Shown here: positions 1 through 7,116 of the stretch, piece after piece | Numbering within the stretch: the stretch's first letter is position 1 | Layout: the number at the start of each line of letters is the position of its first letter | DNA from: DASRWI01 sp035654655 | GTDB lineage: Bacteria; Bacteroidota; Ignavibacteria; Ignavibacteriales; Ignavibacteriaceae | DNA: 64,000 bases | NCBI GenBank assembly: GCA_035654655.1 | Contig: DASRWI010000031.1 | Coordinates: 82,460-146,459 of the forward strand | Direction of reading: 5' to 3' | The notes under the pieces: model-generated | Databases searched by the model: none | Told to the model about the DNA's origin: nothing | Seen by the model: the letters and a program-made list of their open reading frames with translations, nothing else | Program-made: the position numbers and the translations under genes

Positions 1-1
1 A

Positions 2-187
2 GGATTAGTTTCAATTAAGGTTTATGATGTTCTTGGGAAAGAAGTAATTCAATTAGTAAATGAAGAAAAAAATGTAGGGGAATTTGAAATAGAATTTGAT
101 GGAAGCAAATTATCTTCAGGAATTTATTTTTATCGGATACAAGCAGGGGAGTATATGAATACTAAGAAGATGGTGCTGATGAAGTAA
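2..187 (+). CDS. C-terminal end of a T9SS-secreted protein (partial)
   Basis: This is the last 61 codons of a gene whose start lies before the window. The reading frame gives a typical T9SS type A sorting domain end: a VSIKVYDVLGKEV strand, then SSGIYFYRIQ, then the basic final strand ending KKMVLMK. In this lineage the domain directs the folded protein across the outer membrane after Sec export and is then removed. Nothing of the catalytic or binding part is visible, so the protein's job is unknown. The stop is followed by a dispersed-repeat patch and the convergent nagA gene. The frame is certain and the family call strong. Confidence 0.85.
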   Translation, partial: GLVSIKVYDVLGKEVIQLVNEEKNVGEFEIEFDGSKLSSGIYFYRIQAGEYMNTKKMVLMK

Positions 188-196
188 ATCCAGAAT

Positions 197-296
197 GTCT
201 TTGCGAGGAGTTTTACGACAGCTTGCCCCTATGGGGAAGCAATCTTTGGGATTTATTTTTTAGCTGAGATTGCTTCGGCGTCCCAATAAATTGTGA
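197..296. repeat. Dispersed repeat patch with nested palindromes
   Basis: The stretch TTGCGAGGAG ... GAAGCAATCT (200-245) resembles the widespread intergenic repeat also seen at 57211-57245. GAAGCAATCT at 236-245 is the exact inverted complement of AGATTGCTTC at 267-276, so two units face each other. A short hairpin (GCTTg-CCCC-tat-GGGG-AAGC, 221-240) sits inside the first unit. An imperfect 16-nt palindrome, TCCCAATAAATTGTGA, follows the second at 281-296. It lies between convergent genes and codes for nothing. Confidence 0.6.
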
Positions 297-306
297 CACA
301 TTTTTT

Positions 307-1458
307 TTATGTCAAAGAATTATATTTTATCTCTCCACCTATAATTGCTGCTTTGCAATTGAATTGATTATCTAATAGAACTAAATCAGCATCGTGACCA
401 ACACTTATGCATCCTTTTCTATCATCTATTTTTAACAGTTTTGCGGGATTTATAGTAATTGTATTTAATGCTTCTTCTATTGAGCATCTTGTAAATTCCA
501 TAAATTTATATGCAATGTTTCCTAAAGACATTGTCGAACCAATTAATGTACCATCAGGATATTTTGCTGCTCCGCCTTCAGAAATATATTCTTTCCCATT
601 GTAAATATATTTTCCTTCAGGCAACCCCATTGATTTCATCCCATCAGTAATAAGTATCATTCTTTTGCTGCCAAGTACTTTGTATATTAATCTTATTATC
701 GAAGGATGAAGATGATGTCCATCGCTGATAACTTGTGCTGTAATGTTTTCATTTTCAAAGATTGCTCCAAGCGGTCCCGGATTTCGATGATGCAAAGGTT
801 TCATAGCATTAAAGAAATGTGTCACGTGGTTTATCCCTGCTTCAAATCCTTTTTTTGTTTGTTTGTAATCCGCTTCCGAATGTGCAAATGATGGGATTAC
901 ATTATTTTCTTTTAAATATTTAATGACTTCTAATGAATTTTCTAATTCCGGGGCAATTGTCATCATTCGAACAGTGCTATCTGAAAGCTTTAAAATTTCT
1001 TTGATACCTTCTAATGATGGGGGATAGATACATTTTTCTGAAAGTCCACCTTTTTTCGAAGGATTAATAAATGGACCTTCAAGATGAAATCCTAAAAGAT
1101 ATGCTCCGGATAATTTTTGGTTAACATATTTTTTCAATTCAGTAATATGTTTGCTGTTATCCTCAGGGGTTACTACTGTTGTACCTAAGAATGAAGTAGT
1201 TCCTAATGAGGCAAGTGAGTGAGATATCTTTTCTAATGCTTCAATATTACCATCAAGTATATCTGAACCACCGGCACCTTGAAGATGGACTTCAATAAAT
1301 CCAGGTGAAACTAAAAAGTTATGGCAATCTATAACTTCATAATTTTTGCTATCTAAATGGTAACCAATGTGTTTGATAGTTGAATTCTTTATTTCTATAT
1401 CAACAGTAGTTTCTGTTCTGTTGAATAAGCGGCAATTTTTTAAATATAATTTTTCCAT
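307..1458 (-). CDS. nagA: N-acetylglucosamine-6-phosphate deacetylase
   Basis: Amidohydrolase that removes the acetyl group from GlcNAc-6-phosphate during amino-sugar catabolism or cell-wall recycling in the cytoplasm. Visible family motifs in order: the N-terminal beta sandwich, PGFIEVHLQGAGG at the start of the barrel, HLEGPFINPSKKGG with the metal-ligand Glu, AHSEA, THFFNAMKPLHHRNPG, SDGHHLHP and the LITDG catalytic Asp. The first barrel motif carries a single His rather than HxH, as in many NagAs. I place the start at 1458 (MEKLYLKN, 383 aa). The upstream ATG at 1497 lies in the terminator hairpin of the preceding terC gene, so those 13 extra residues are unlikely. No nagB or transporter adjoins it. 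Confidence 0.88.
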   Translation of the reverse strand: MEKLYLKNCRLFNRTETTVDIEIKNSTIKHIGYHLDSKNYEVIDCHNFLVSPGFIEVHLQGAGGSDILDGNIEALEKISHSLASLGTTSFLGTTVVTPEDNSKHITELKKYVNQKLSGAYLLGFHLEGPFINPSKKGGLSEKCIYPPSLEGIKEILKLSDSTVRMMTIAPELENSLEVIKYLKENNVIPSFAHSEADYKQTKKGFEAGINHVTHFFNAMKPLHHRNPGPLGAIFENENITAQVISDGHHLHPSIIRLIYKVLGSKRMILITDGMKSMGLPEGKYIYNGKEYISEGGAAKYPDGTLIGSTMSLGNIAYKFMEFTRCSIEEALNTITINPAKLLKIDDRKGCISVGHDADLVLLDNQFNCKAAIIGGEIKYNSLT

Positions 1459-1461
1459 AAT

Positions 1462-1495
1462 GTTTAAAATAATAAAGCCGCTGATAAACAGCGGC
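1462..1495 (-). terminator. Rho-independent terminator of the methylmalonyl/terC operon
   Basis: On the minus strand GCCGCTG pairs with CAGCGGC around a 5-nt loop (arms 1477-1483 and 1489-1495) and is followed by TTTATTATTTT. It lies just after the terC stop and separates that operon from nagA. Confidence 0.75.
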
Positions 1496-1522
1496 ATAAT
1501 TCGTCAAGAAAAAAGAAAATAA

Positions 1523-2452
1523 TTAAATCGTATCTTTTGCTTCTTTGAAAATCATTGACGCAAATATTGATATCAATAATGCAGCTGCTATTACTATCAA
1601 TGAAACTGATACAGAAACAGGATAAATTGATGATAACAACATTTTAACACCAACAAAGAATAAAATGAAGGAGATTCCATATTTTAAATATCTGAACAAA
1701 GTAATAATACCAGCTAAGGCAAAGAACAACGAACGTAAGCCAAGAATTGCGAATAAGTTTGAAGTTACCGCTATGAATGTATTATTAGTAAATCCAAATA
1801 TTGCAGGAATAGAATCTACTGCAAAAACTACATCTATTGAAGCTAATAAGATTAATGTTATGAAAGCTAATGTCAAATAAGTATCTCCATTCTCTTTTAC
1901 AAAAAATCTATTAGTGATTTTTTCTCTTTTTACTTTGAAAAATTTTGAAACCAATCTAACAAGAATGTTATTTTCAGGTTCAATAGTCTCGTCCTCTTCT
2001 TTAAACATTTTGAAAGCTGTATAAACTAACAGAGCACCAAAAATATAAATTAAAGGATGAAATAAGTTCACAATCCCGATACCTAAAAGAATAAAAGGAA
2101 CTCTTAGTACAATAGCTCCAAGAACTCCCCATTTCATAATATGAGGTTGATCGTATTCAGGAACTTTCATTATTGAAAATATTAGAATGAAAACAAATAA
2201 GTTATCAACTGATAATGAGTATTCAATTAAGTAGCAGGAAATAAATTGTAATGCTTTTTCGTTCCCACCAGGCAAATACCTGTATATAATACCGGAGAAT
2301 AATAAAGCTGTTAATATCCAAAGTCCTGTCCACTTCAAAGCATTTTTAACTTTAATTGGACCTTTAGTATGATCAGTTACATACATATCTGCAGCGAATA
2401 CTGCGACAAACAGAATTGCAAATATTCCCCAAAGAATAAGTTGAACGTTCAT
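1523..2452 (-). CDS. TerC/Alx-family integral membrane protein
   Basis: A 309-residue polytopic inner-membrane protein with about eight or nine hydrophobic segments. It carries the two family signatures with buried acidic residues: EYSLSVDNLFVFILIF near residue 80 and DVVFAVDSIPAIF near residue 205. Family members (TerC, Alx, MeeF/MeeY) are linked to tellurite resistance and to manganese export; which applies here cannot be told. Its ATG lies 3 nt after the biotin carrier stop, and its ribosome site GGAGG is formed by the carrier's last codons, so it is translated as part of the methylmalonyl-CoA operon. That is where a Na+-pump beta subunit would normally sit. A terminator follows. Confidence 0.85.
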   Translation of the reverse strand: MNVQLILWGIFAILFVAVFAADMYVTDHTKGPIKVKNALKWTGLWILTALLFSGIIYRYLPGGNEKALQFISCYLIEYSLSVDNLFVFILIFSIMKVPEYDQPHIMKWGVLGAIVLRVPFILLGIGIVNLFHPLIYIFGALLVYTAFKMFKEEDETIEPENNILVRLVSKFFKVKREKITNRFFVKENGDTYLTLAFITLILLASIDVVFAVDSIPAIFGFTNNTFIAVTSNLFAILGLRSLFFALAGIITLFRYLKYGISFILFFVGVKMLLSSIYPVSVSVSLIVIAAALLISIFASMIFKEAKDTI

Positions 2453-2455
2453 AAA

Positions 2456-2899
2456 TTATCCTCCAATCTCTATTAAGATATCACCTTCCAAAACAGCATC
2501 CCTGACATTAACCTTGATAGCTGTGATTGTACCTTCTTTGTCAGCTTTGATATTGTTTTCCATTTTCATTGCTTCAAGTACAAGAAGGGGATCACCTATT
2601 TTAACCCGATCACCTACTTTAGCTTTAATTTCAAGGATAATTCCCGGAAGAGGTGATTTAATGTAGCCTGCACCTTTTGGGGATGAAGGTACATTAGTTC
2701 TTGATAAAGATTTATCGGAATCAGTTGATGGTTCAACTTTTGATCTTACCAGAACAGGAGTTTTTGATGTTGTAATTTTTTTATTTAATTCTACTGTATA
2801 CTTAGTACCATTAACAACTACGTCTGCAATATTATCATCGAGTTTGATAATATCTACATCAAATTCTTTTTCCTTAATTTTTATTTTGTATTTTTTCAT
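2456..2899 (-). CDS. Biotin carboxyl carrier subunit of an acyl-CoA carboxylase/decarboxylase
   Basis: A 147-residue biotinyl protein. An N-terminal region (1-45) is typical of methylmalonyl-CoA decarboxylase/propionyl-CoA carboxylase carriers. A Ser/Pro/Lys linker (45-75) follows, then the biotinyl domain (about 78-147) with EAMKMENN, in which Lys112 is the expected biotinylation site. The carrier swings carboxybiotin between active sites. Its start overlaps the stop of the upstream OadG-like gene by one base (TAATG), indicating translational coupling. No biotin carboxylase gene is in the operon, so its partner is either a decarboxylase system or a carboxylase encoded elsewhere. Confidence 0.88.
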   Translation of the reverse strand: MKKYKIKIKEKEFDVDIIKLDDNIADVVVNGTKYTVELNKKITTSKTPVLVRSKVEPSTDSDKSLSRTNVPSSPKGAGYIKSPLPGIILEIKAKVGDRVKIGDPLLVLEAMKMENNIKADKEGTITAIKVNVRDAVLEGDILIEIGG

Positions 2900-3162
2900 T
2901 AGAAATTAGTCCGCATTTTAATAGGATATTGTCTTAGTCCGTAAATTTTAGAACTCCAAGGTGAATAAGGGCGCATAACTTTTTGCATAGTTATTATCAT
3001 CTGTTCAAAATCGTGAACTTCAGATCTATATTTGTGAAGAGCATAAGTAATAACTGCTGCTATTTCAGCTTCCTCGTTCATTACTGCATCAGCTTCAGAA
3101 CTTTTTTCAATCTTTACCTGAACTTCTTCTGATTGTTTTTTCTTTTTAAATAAGCTAAACAT
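2899..3162 (-). CDS. OadG-like small subunit (gamma/delta-related), lacking a membrane segment
   Basis: An 87-residue protein. Its second half (EIAAVITYALHKY ... PYSPWSSKIYGLRQ) matches the cytoplasmic part of oxaloacetate/methylmalonyl-CoA decarboxylase gamma/delta subunits. These hold the carboxyltransferase and carrier together and normally anchor them to the membrane pump through an N-terminal transmembrane helix. Here the N-terminus is MFSLFKKKKQ and charged residues, with no hydrophobic span, so it looks soluble. It lies 8 nt after the carboxyltransferase gene. The family call rests on the short C-terminal motif and on gene order. Confidence 0.65.
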   Translation of the reverse strand: MFSLFKKKKQSEEVQVKIEKSSEADAVMNEEAEIAAVITYALHKYRSEVHDFEQMIITMQKVMRPYSPWSSKIYGLRQYPIKMRTNF

Positions 3163-3170
3163 ACTTTCTC

Positions 3171-4730
3171 CTATAATGGTAAATTAGAATGTTTTTTAGG
3201 AGGATTAGTATCTTTTTTAGTAGCTAATGATTGTAATGCACGAATGATTCTGAATCTGGTATTACGCGGTTCTATTACATCATCCAGGTATCCGTACTTT
3301 GCTGCAACGTAAGGAGTTGCAAACTTATTTCTATATTCTTCCTCTTTTTTATTTAAGAAAAGAACACGTTCTTTTTCATCTTCAATACATTGAACTTCTT
3401 TACTGTGAAGAATTTCAATTGCTCCACGAGGACCCATTACAGCTATTTCAGCAGTTGGCCATGCATAGTTGATGTCACCTCTTAAATGTTTTGAGCTCAT
3501 AACATCATATGCACCACCATAAGCTTTACGAAGAATGACTGTAACTTTTGGAACAGTAGCTTCTCCATATGCAAATAGTAATTTTGCTCCGTGAATTATT
3601 ATACCTCCGTACTCTTGTGCAGTACCTGGTAAAAATCCAGGAACATCAACTAGGGTTACAATAGGAACATTGAAACAATCACAGAAGCGTACAAATCTTG
3701 CTGCTTTCCTGGATGCATTTATATCCAGAACTCCTGCAAGATAATTCGGCTGGTTAGCAACAATACCCACAGGCATTCCATTAAAACGTGCATAACCTGT
3801 TACAATATTAGGAGCGTAATTTCTTTGAACTTCCATAAATTCATTATTATCAACTATGGAATAAATTACATCTTTTATATCGTAAGGTTTGTTTGCATTT
3901 TCAGGAACTATTTCATTTAAATCATCGCATAACCTATCAATTGGGTCATCACAATTTGCAATAGGGGGATCTTCGAGATTGTTTTGAGGGAGGTAGCTTA
4001 ATAATTTTCTAATAAGCATTAATCCTTCTTCTTCGTCATCAACTACAAAATGAGTTGCACCTGATTTTGTACCGTGAACAAAAGCTCCACCTAATTCTTC
4101 TTCGTTAACAACTTCTCCAGTAACGGTTTTTACTACTTTAGGACCAGTAACAAACATATAACTGGTATCTTTACTCATTATGGTGAAATCTGTTAAAGCA
4201 GGGGAATAAACTGCACCGCCGGCACAGGGACCAAATATTGCAGATATCTGAGGAATAACTCCTGAGGCCATTATGTTACGTTGAAAAACTTCAGCATAAC
4301 CGCCTAAAGATTTAACCCCTTCCTGAATTCTTGCACCGCCGCTGTCATTTATTCCAATAACTGGAGCACCAACTTTCATTGCTTTATCCATAACTTTACA
4401 AATTTTGTTGGCATACATCTCAGAAAGGGAACCGCCAAAAACTGTAAAGTCCTGAGAAAATACATAAACTAATCTACCATCAATAGTACCGTAACCAGTA
4501 ACAACACCATCTGACAAATAATCCTGGCCTTGAAGACCGAAATCAATACATCTATGTGAAACAAACATATCAAATTCTTCAAAGCTGCCTTCATCTAAAA
4601 GTAAGTCTATTCTTTCGCGAGCGGTTAGCTTACCTTTTTTATGCTGAGATTCGATTCTTTTCTCACCGCCTCCAAGTCTTGCCTGATTTCTAAGGTCAGT
4701 CAATTCCTGAATCTTATCAACTATAGCCAT
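3171..4730 (-). CDS. Acyl-CoA carboxyltransferase (propionyl-CoA carboxylase beta / methylmalonyl-CoA decarboxylase alpha)
   Basis: A 519-residue crotonase-fold carboxyltransferase that moves CO2 between carboxybiotin and propionyl-CoA/methylmalonyl-CoA. Both halves are complete. The N-terminal half has RERIDLLLDEGSFEE and the oxyanion-hole stretch GGARIQEGVKSLGGYAEVF. The C-terminal half has VDVPGFLPGTAQEYGGII and the AYGGAYDVMSSKHL motif. Length and motifs fit PccB/MmdA. Direction (carboxylation or decarboxylation) cannot be read from this subunit. It sits between the epimerase (39 nt upstream) and the OadG-like gene (8 nt downstream). Confidence 0.9.
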   Translation of the reverse strand: MAIVDKIQELTDLRNQARLGGGEKRIESQHKKGKLTARERIDLLLDEGSFEEFDMFVSHRCIDFGLQGQDYLSDGVVTGYGTIDGRLVYVFSQDFTVFGGSLSEMYANKICKVMDKAMKVGAPVIGINDSGGARIQEGVKSLGGYAEVFQRNIMASGVIPQISAIFGPCAGGAVYSPALTDFTIMSKDTSYMFVTGPKVVKTVTGEVVNEEELGGAFVHGTKSGATHFVVDDEEEGLMLIRKLLSYLPQNNLEDPPIANCDDPIDRLCDDLNEIVPENANKPYDIKDVIYSIVDNNEFMEVQRNYAPNIVTGYARFNGMPVGIVANQPNYLAGVLDINASRKAARFVRFCDCFNVPIVTLVDVPGFLPGTAQEYGGIIIHGAKLLFAYGEATVPKVTVILRKAYGGAYDVMSSKHLRGDINYAWPTAEIAVMGPRGAIEILHSKEVQCIEDEKERVLFLNKKEEEYRNKFATPYVAAKYGYLDDVIEPRNTRFRIIRALQSLATKKDTNPPKKHSNLPL

Positions 4731-4769
4731 TAATACTTCTCAAGTTGTGAATAATAGAAATAAAACTCT

Positions 4770-5174
4770 TTATGGTTTTTCACAAAACTCAGTCAGTATT
4801 CCTTGTGTGAATTTGGGATGTAAAAATGCGATGTTCATTTCTTCAGCTCCCTTTCGAGGCGATTCATCAATCAATTTTACACCTTTGGCTTTTACTTCAT
4901 TAAGTGAATCTTGTATACCTTCCACCGCAAACGCAATATGGTGTACTCCTTCACCTTTCTTTTCAATAAACTTTCCTATAGGACCTTCTTTATCGGTTGA
5001 TTCAAGTAACTCAATTTTAGTTTCACCAACCATAAAAAAAGCTGTTTTAACTTTTTGGTCTTTTACTTCTTCGACTTTATAACATTTTAATCCTAAAACA
5101 TTTTCATAATACTTAATACTTTCATCAAGATTACTAACAGCTATACCTATATGTTCAATTTTATTTATCTTCAT
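4770..5174 (-). CDS. mce: Methylmalonyl-CoA epimerase
   Basis: A 134-residue vicinal-oxygen-chelate protein that interconverts the (R) and (S) forms of methylmalonyl-CoA. Two beta-alpha-beta-beta-beta modules are visible. The metal ligands are expected at IEHIGIAVSN (His8), GVHHIAFAV and the C-terminal LTEFCEKP Glu. The length is normal. It starts 16 nt after the mutase subunit and precedes the carboxyltransferase, which places it between the two enzymes that need opposite epimers. Confidence 0.92.
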   Translation of the reverse strand: MKINKIEHIGIAVSNLDESIKYYENVLGLKCYKVEEVKDQKVKTAFFMVGETKIELLESTDKEGPIGKFIEKKGEGVHHIAFAVEGIQDSLNEVKAKGVKLIDESPRKGAEEMNIAFLHPKFTQGILTEFCEKP

Positions 5175-5190
5175 TAAATTTCTCTGATTA

Positions 5191-6864
5191 TTAAATAACT
5201 ACGTGTTCTTTATATTCACCGTAAACTTCTCTTAAAGTATTACAAATTTCACCAACACTTGCATAAACTCTTACTGAATCAAGTATGAATGGCATAAGAT
5301 TACTTTCACCCTGTGCAGCTTTCTTAAGTTCAGTTAGTTTATTTTTTACTTCATCATTATTTCTTTCGGCTCTAACTTTGTTTAGGAATTTAATTTGCTC
5401 TTCCTGAACTTTCATATCAATTCTTAACAAATCTTTTTGTTCATTTTCTTTTATTTGAAATTTGTTTACTCCAACAACAATTCTTTTTCCTGCTTCAAAT
5501 TCTTTTTCAAATCTATAAGCAGCATTTTGAATTTCAGATTGTACAAATCCGGCTTCAATAGCTTCAATCATTCCGCCCATTACATCAATTTTATTGATAT
5601 ATTCTGATGCTTCATTTTCAATACTGTCAGTAAGATTTTCTACATAGTATGAACCTGCAAGTGGGTCAATAGTATTTGTCACTCCACTTTCAAAAGCAAC
5701 AACCTGCTGAGTTCTTAATGCTATTCTAACTGCATCTTCTGTAGGAAGAGCCAGAGCTTCATCTTTTGAATTTGTATGAAGACTTTGTGTTCCGCCTAAA
5801 ACAGCTGCTAATGTTTGTACAGTAACACGCACAATATTATTATCAACCTGTTGAGCAGTTAATGTTGAGCCGGCAGTTTGTGTATGGAATCTTAACATCA
5901 TTGAGCGAGGATCTTTTGCGTTAAATCTTTCCTTCATTATTTTTGCCCATAATCTTCTTGCTGCTCTATATTTTGCAACTTCTTCAAGAAGGTCATTATG
6001 TGCATTAAAGAAAAATGATAATCTTTTTGCAAAGGCATCAACATCAAGTCCTGCTTTAATAGCAGCTTCAACGTATGCTATACCATCTGCTAAGGTAAAT
6101 CCAACTTCCTGTGCAGCGGTTGAGCCTGCTTCTCTAATATGGTAACCTGAAATAGAAATAGTATTCCATTTAGGCACTTCCTTTGCACAATATTCAAAGA
6201 TATTTGTTATCAATCTCATCGAAGGCTTGGGAGGATAGATATAAGTTCCTCTTGCAATGTATTCTTTTAGAATATCATTTTGAATTGTTCCGCTAATTTC
6301 AGCTTTTGATACTCCTTGTTTTTCAGCAACTGCAATATATAATGCAAGCAATACTGAAGCAGGAGCATTGATAGTCATTGAAGTAGAAACTTTATTTAAA
6401 GGAATTTTATTAAATAATAATTCCATATCAGCAAGAGTATCTATTGCTACTCCAACTTTTCCAACTTCACCATAGGCTAATTGGTCATCACTATCATATC
6501 CAATTTGGGTAGGGAGGTCAAAAGCGACGGATAATCCTGATTGTCCTTGTTCAAGCAAGTATCTATATCTTTCATTAGATTCCTTTGCAGTTCCAAAGCC
6601 GGCATATTGTCTCATCGTCCATAATCTTCCTCTATACATATTAGGTTGAATACCTCGAGTAAAAGGAAATAGACCAGGGTATCCAACTTTTTCTAAATAT
6701 TTATCAGTGCAATTTTCTTCGGGTACATATAAAGGATTAACTTGTTTAAATGATGCTGTGGTAAATTCTTGTAAACGTTCGGGGGCTTTTTGAATTGATT
6801 TCTTATAAACTTTTTCTCCCCAATCATTAAATGAGTTGGTAATATTAGAGTCACTGTCGTTCAT
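5191..6864 (-). CDS. Methylmalonyl-CoA mutase, catalytic subunit without cobalamin domain
   Basis: A 557-residue TIM-barrel mutase subunit that rearranges (R)-methylmalonyl-CoA and succinyl-CoA. Substrate-barrel motifs are clear: YPGLFPFTRGIQPNMYRGRLWTMRQYAGFG, SVAFDLPTQIGYDSD, ISGYHIREAGSTA, RFHTQTAGSTLTAQ and GGTQSLHTNS. The protein ends near residue 557, without the C-terminal DxHxxG cobalamin-binding domain found in single-chain mutases. The B12 subunit must therefore be a separate gene, and none is in this window. It is the first gene of a minus-strand operon with mce, the carboxyltransferase, OadG-like, carrier and terC. Confidence 0.93.
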   Translation of the reverse strand: MNDSDSNITNSFNDWGEKVYKKSIQKAPERLQEFTTASFKQVNPLYVPEENCTDKYLEKVGYPGLFPFTRGIQPNMYRGRLWTMRQYAGFGTAKESNERYRYLLEQGQSGLSVAFDLPTQIGYDSDDQLAYGEVGKVGVAIDTLADMELLFNKIPLNKVSTSMTINAPASVLLALYIAVAEKQGVSKAEISGTIQNDILKEYIARGTYIYPPKPSMRLITNIFEYCAKEVPKWNTISISGYHIREAGSTAAQEVGFTLADGIAYVEAAIKAGLDVDAFAKRLSFFFNAHNDLLEEVAKYRAARRLWAKIMKERFNAKDPRSMMLRFHTQTAGSTLTAQQVDNNIVRVTVQTLAAVLGGTQSLHTNSKDEALALPTEDAVRIALRTQQVVAFESGVTNTIDPLAGSYYVENLTDSIENEASEYINKIDVMGGMIEAIEAGFVQSEIQNAAYRFEKEFEAGKRIVVGVNKFQIKENEQKDLLRIDMKVQEEQIKFLNKVRAERNNDEVKNKLTELKKAAQGESNLMPFILDSVRVYASVGEICNTLREVYGEYKEHVVI

Positions 6865-7005
6865 TTTTATCTCCTGACGGAATACAAATACTTAGAGCTT
6901 CCGTACTGTTTTTATTCTTAATGTATAAGAAAAATTAAAAATACATTAAGTAAACTTAAGGAGTTTATTCTGAAAGAAAAAATAATTGACTAAAATTTTT
7001 TGCGA

Positions 7006-7042
7006 TTAATATTGAACAAAACTTTAATTAGTTCAATATTAA
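7006..7042. promoter_or_regulatory. Perfect 12-bp inverted repeat between the kinase and mutase genes
   Basis: TTAATATTGAAC (7006-7017) and GTTCAATATTAA (7031-7042) are exact inverted complements separated by 13 nt. The site lies about 140 nt upstream of the mutase operon start and about 75 nt downstream of the kinase stop. No clean T tract follows on the minus strand, so an operator is somewhat more likely than a terminator, but either is possible. Confidence 0.45.
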
Positions 7043-7116
7043 TTAAGTTTATTGAAAGCTTGTAATAGTAATAAGAAATAATAGGTTAATAATTATGTTT
7101 GAAACTTGGTTTAACA

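Noticed and set aside
2456..4730. Acetyl-CoA carboxylase (accB/accA/accD)
   Set aside because: The single 519-residue carboxyltransferase with both halves fused, plus the mutase and epimerase neighbours, fits propionyl/methylmalonyl-CoA enzymes better.
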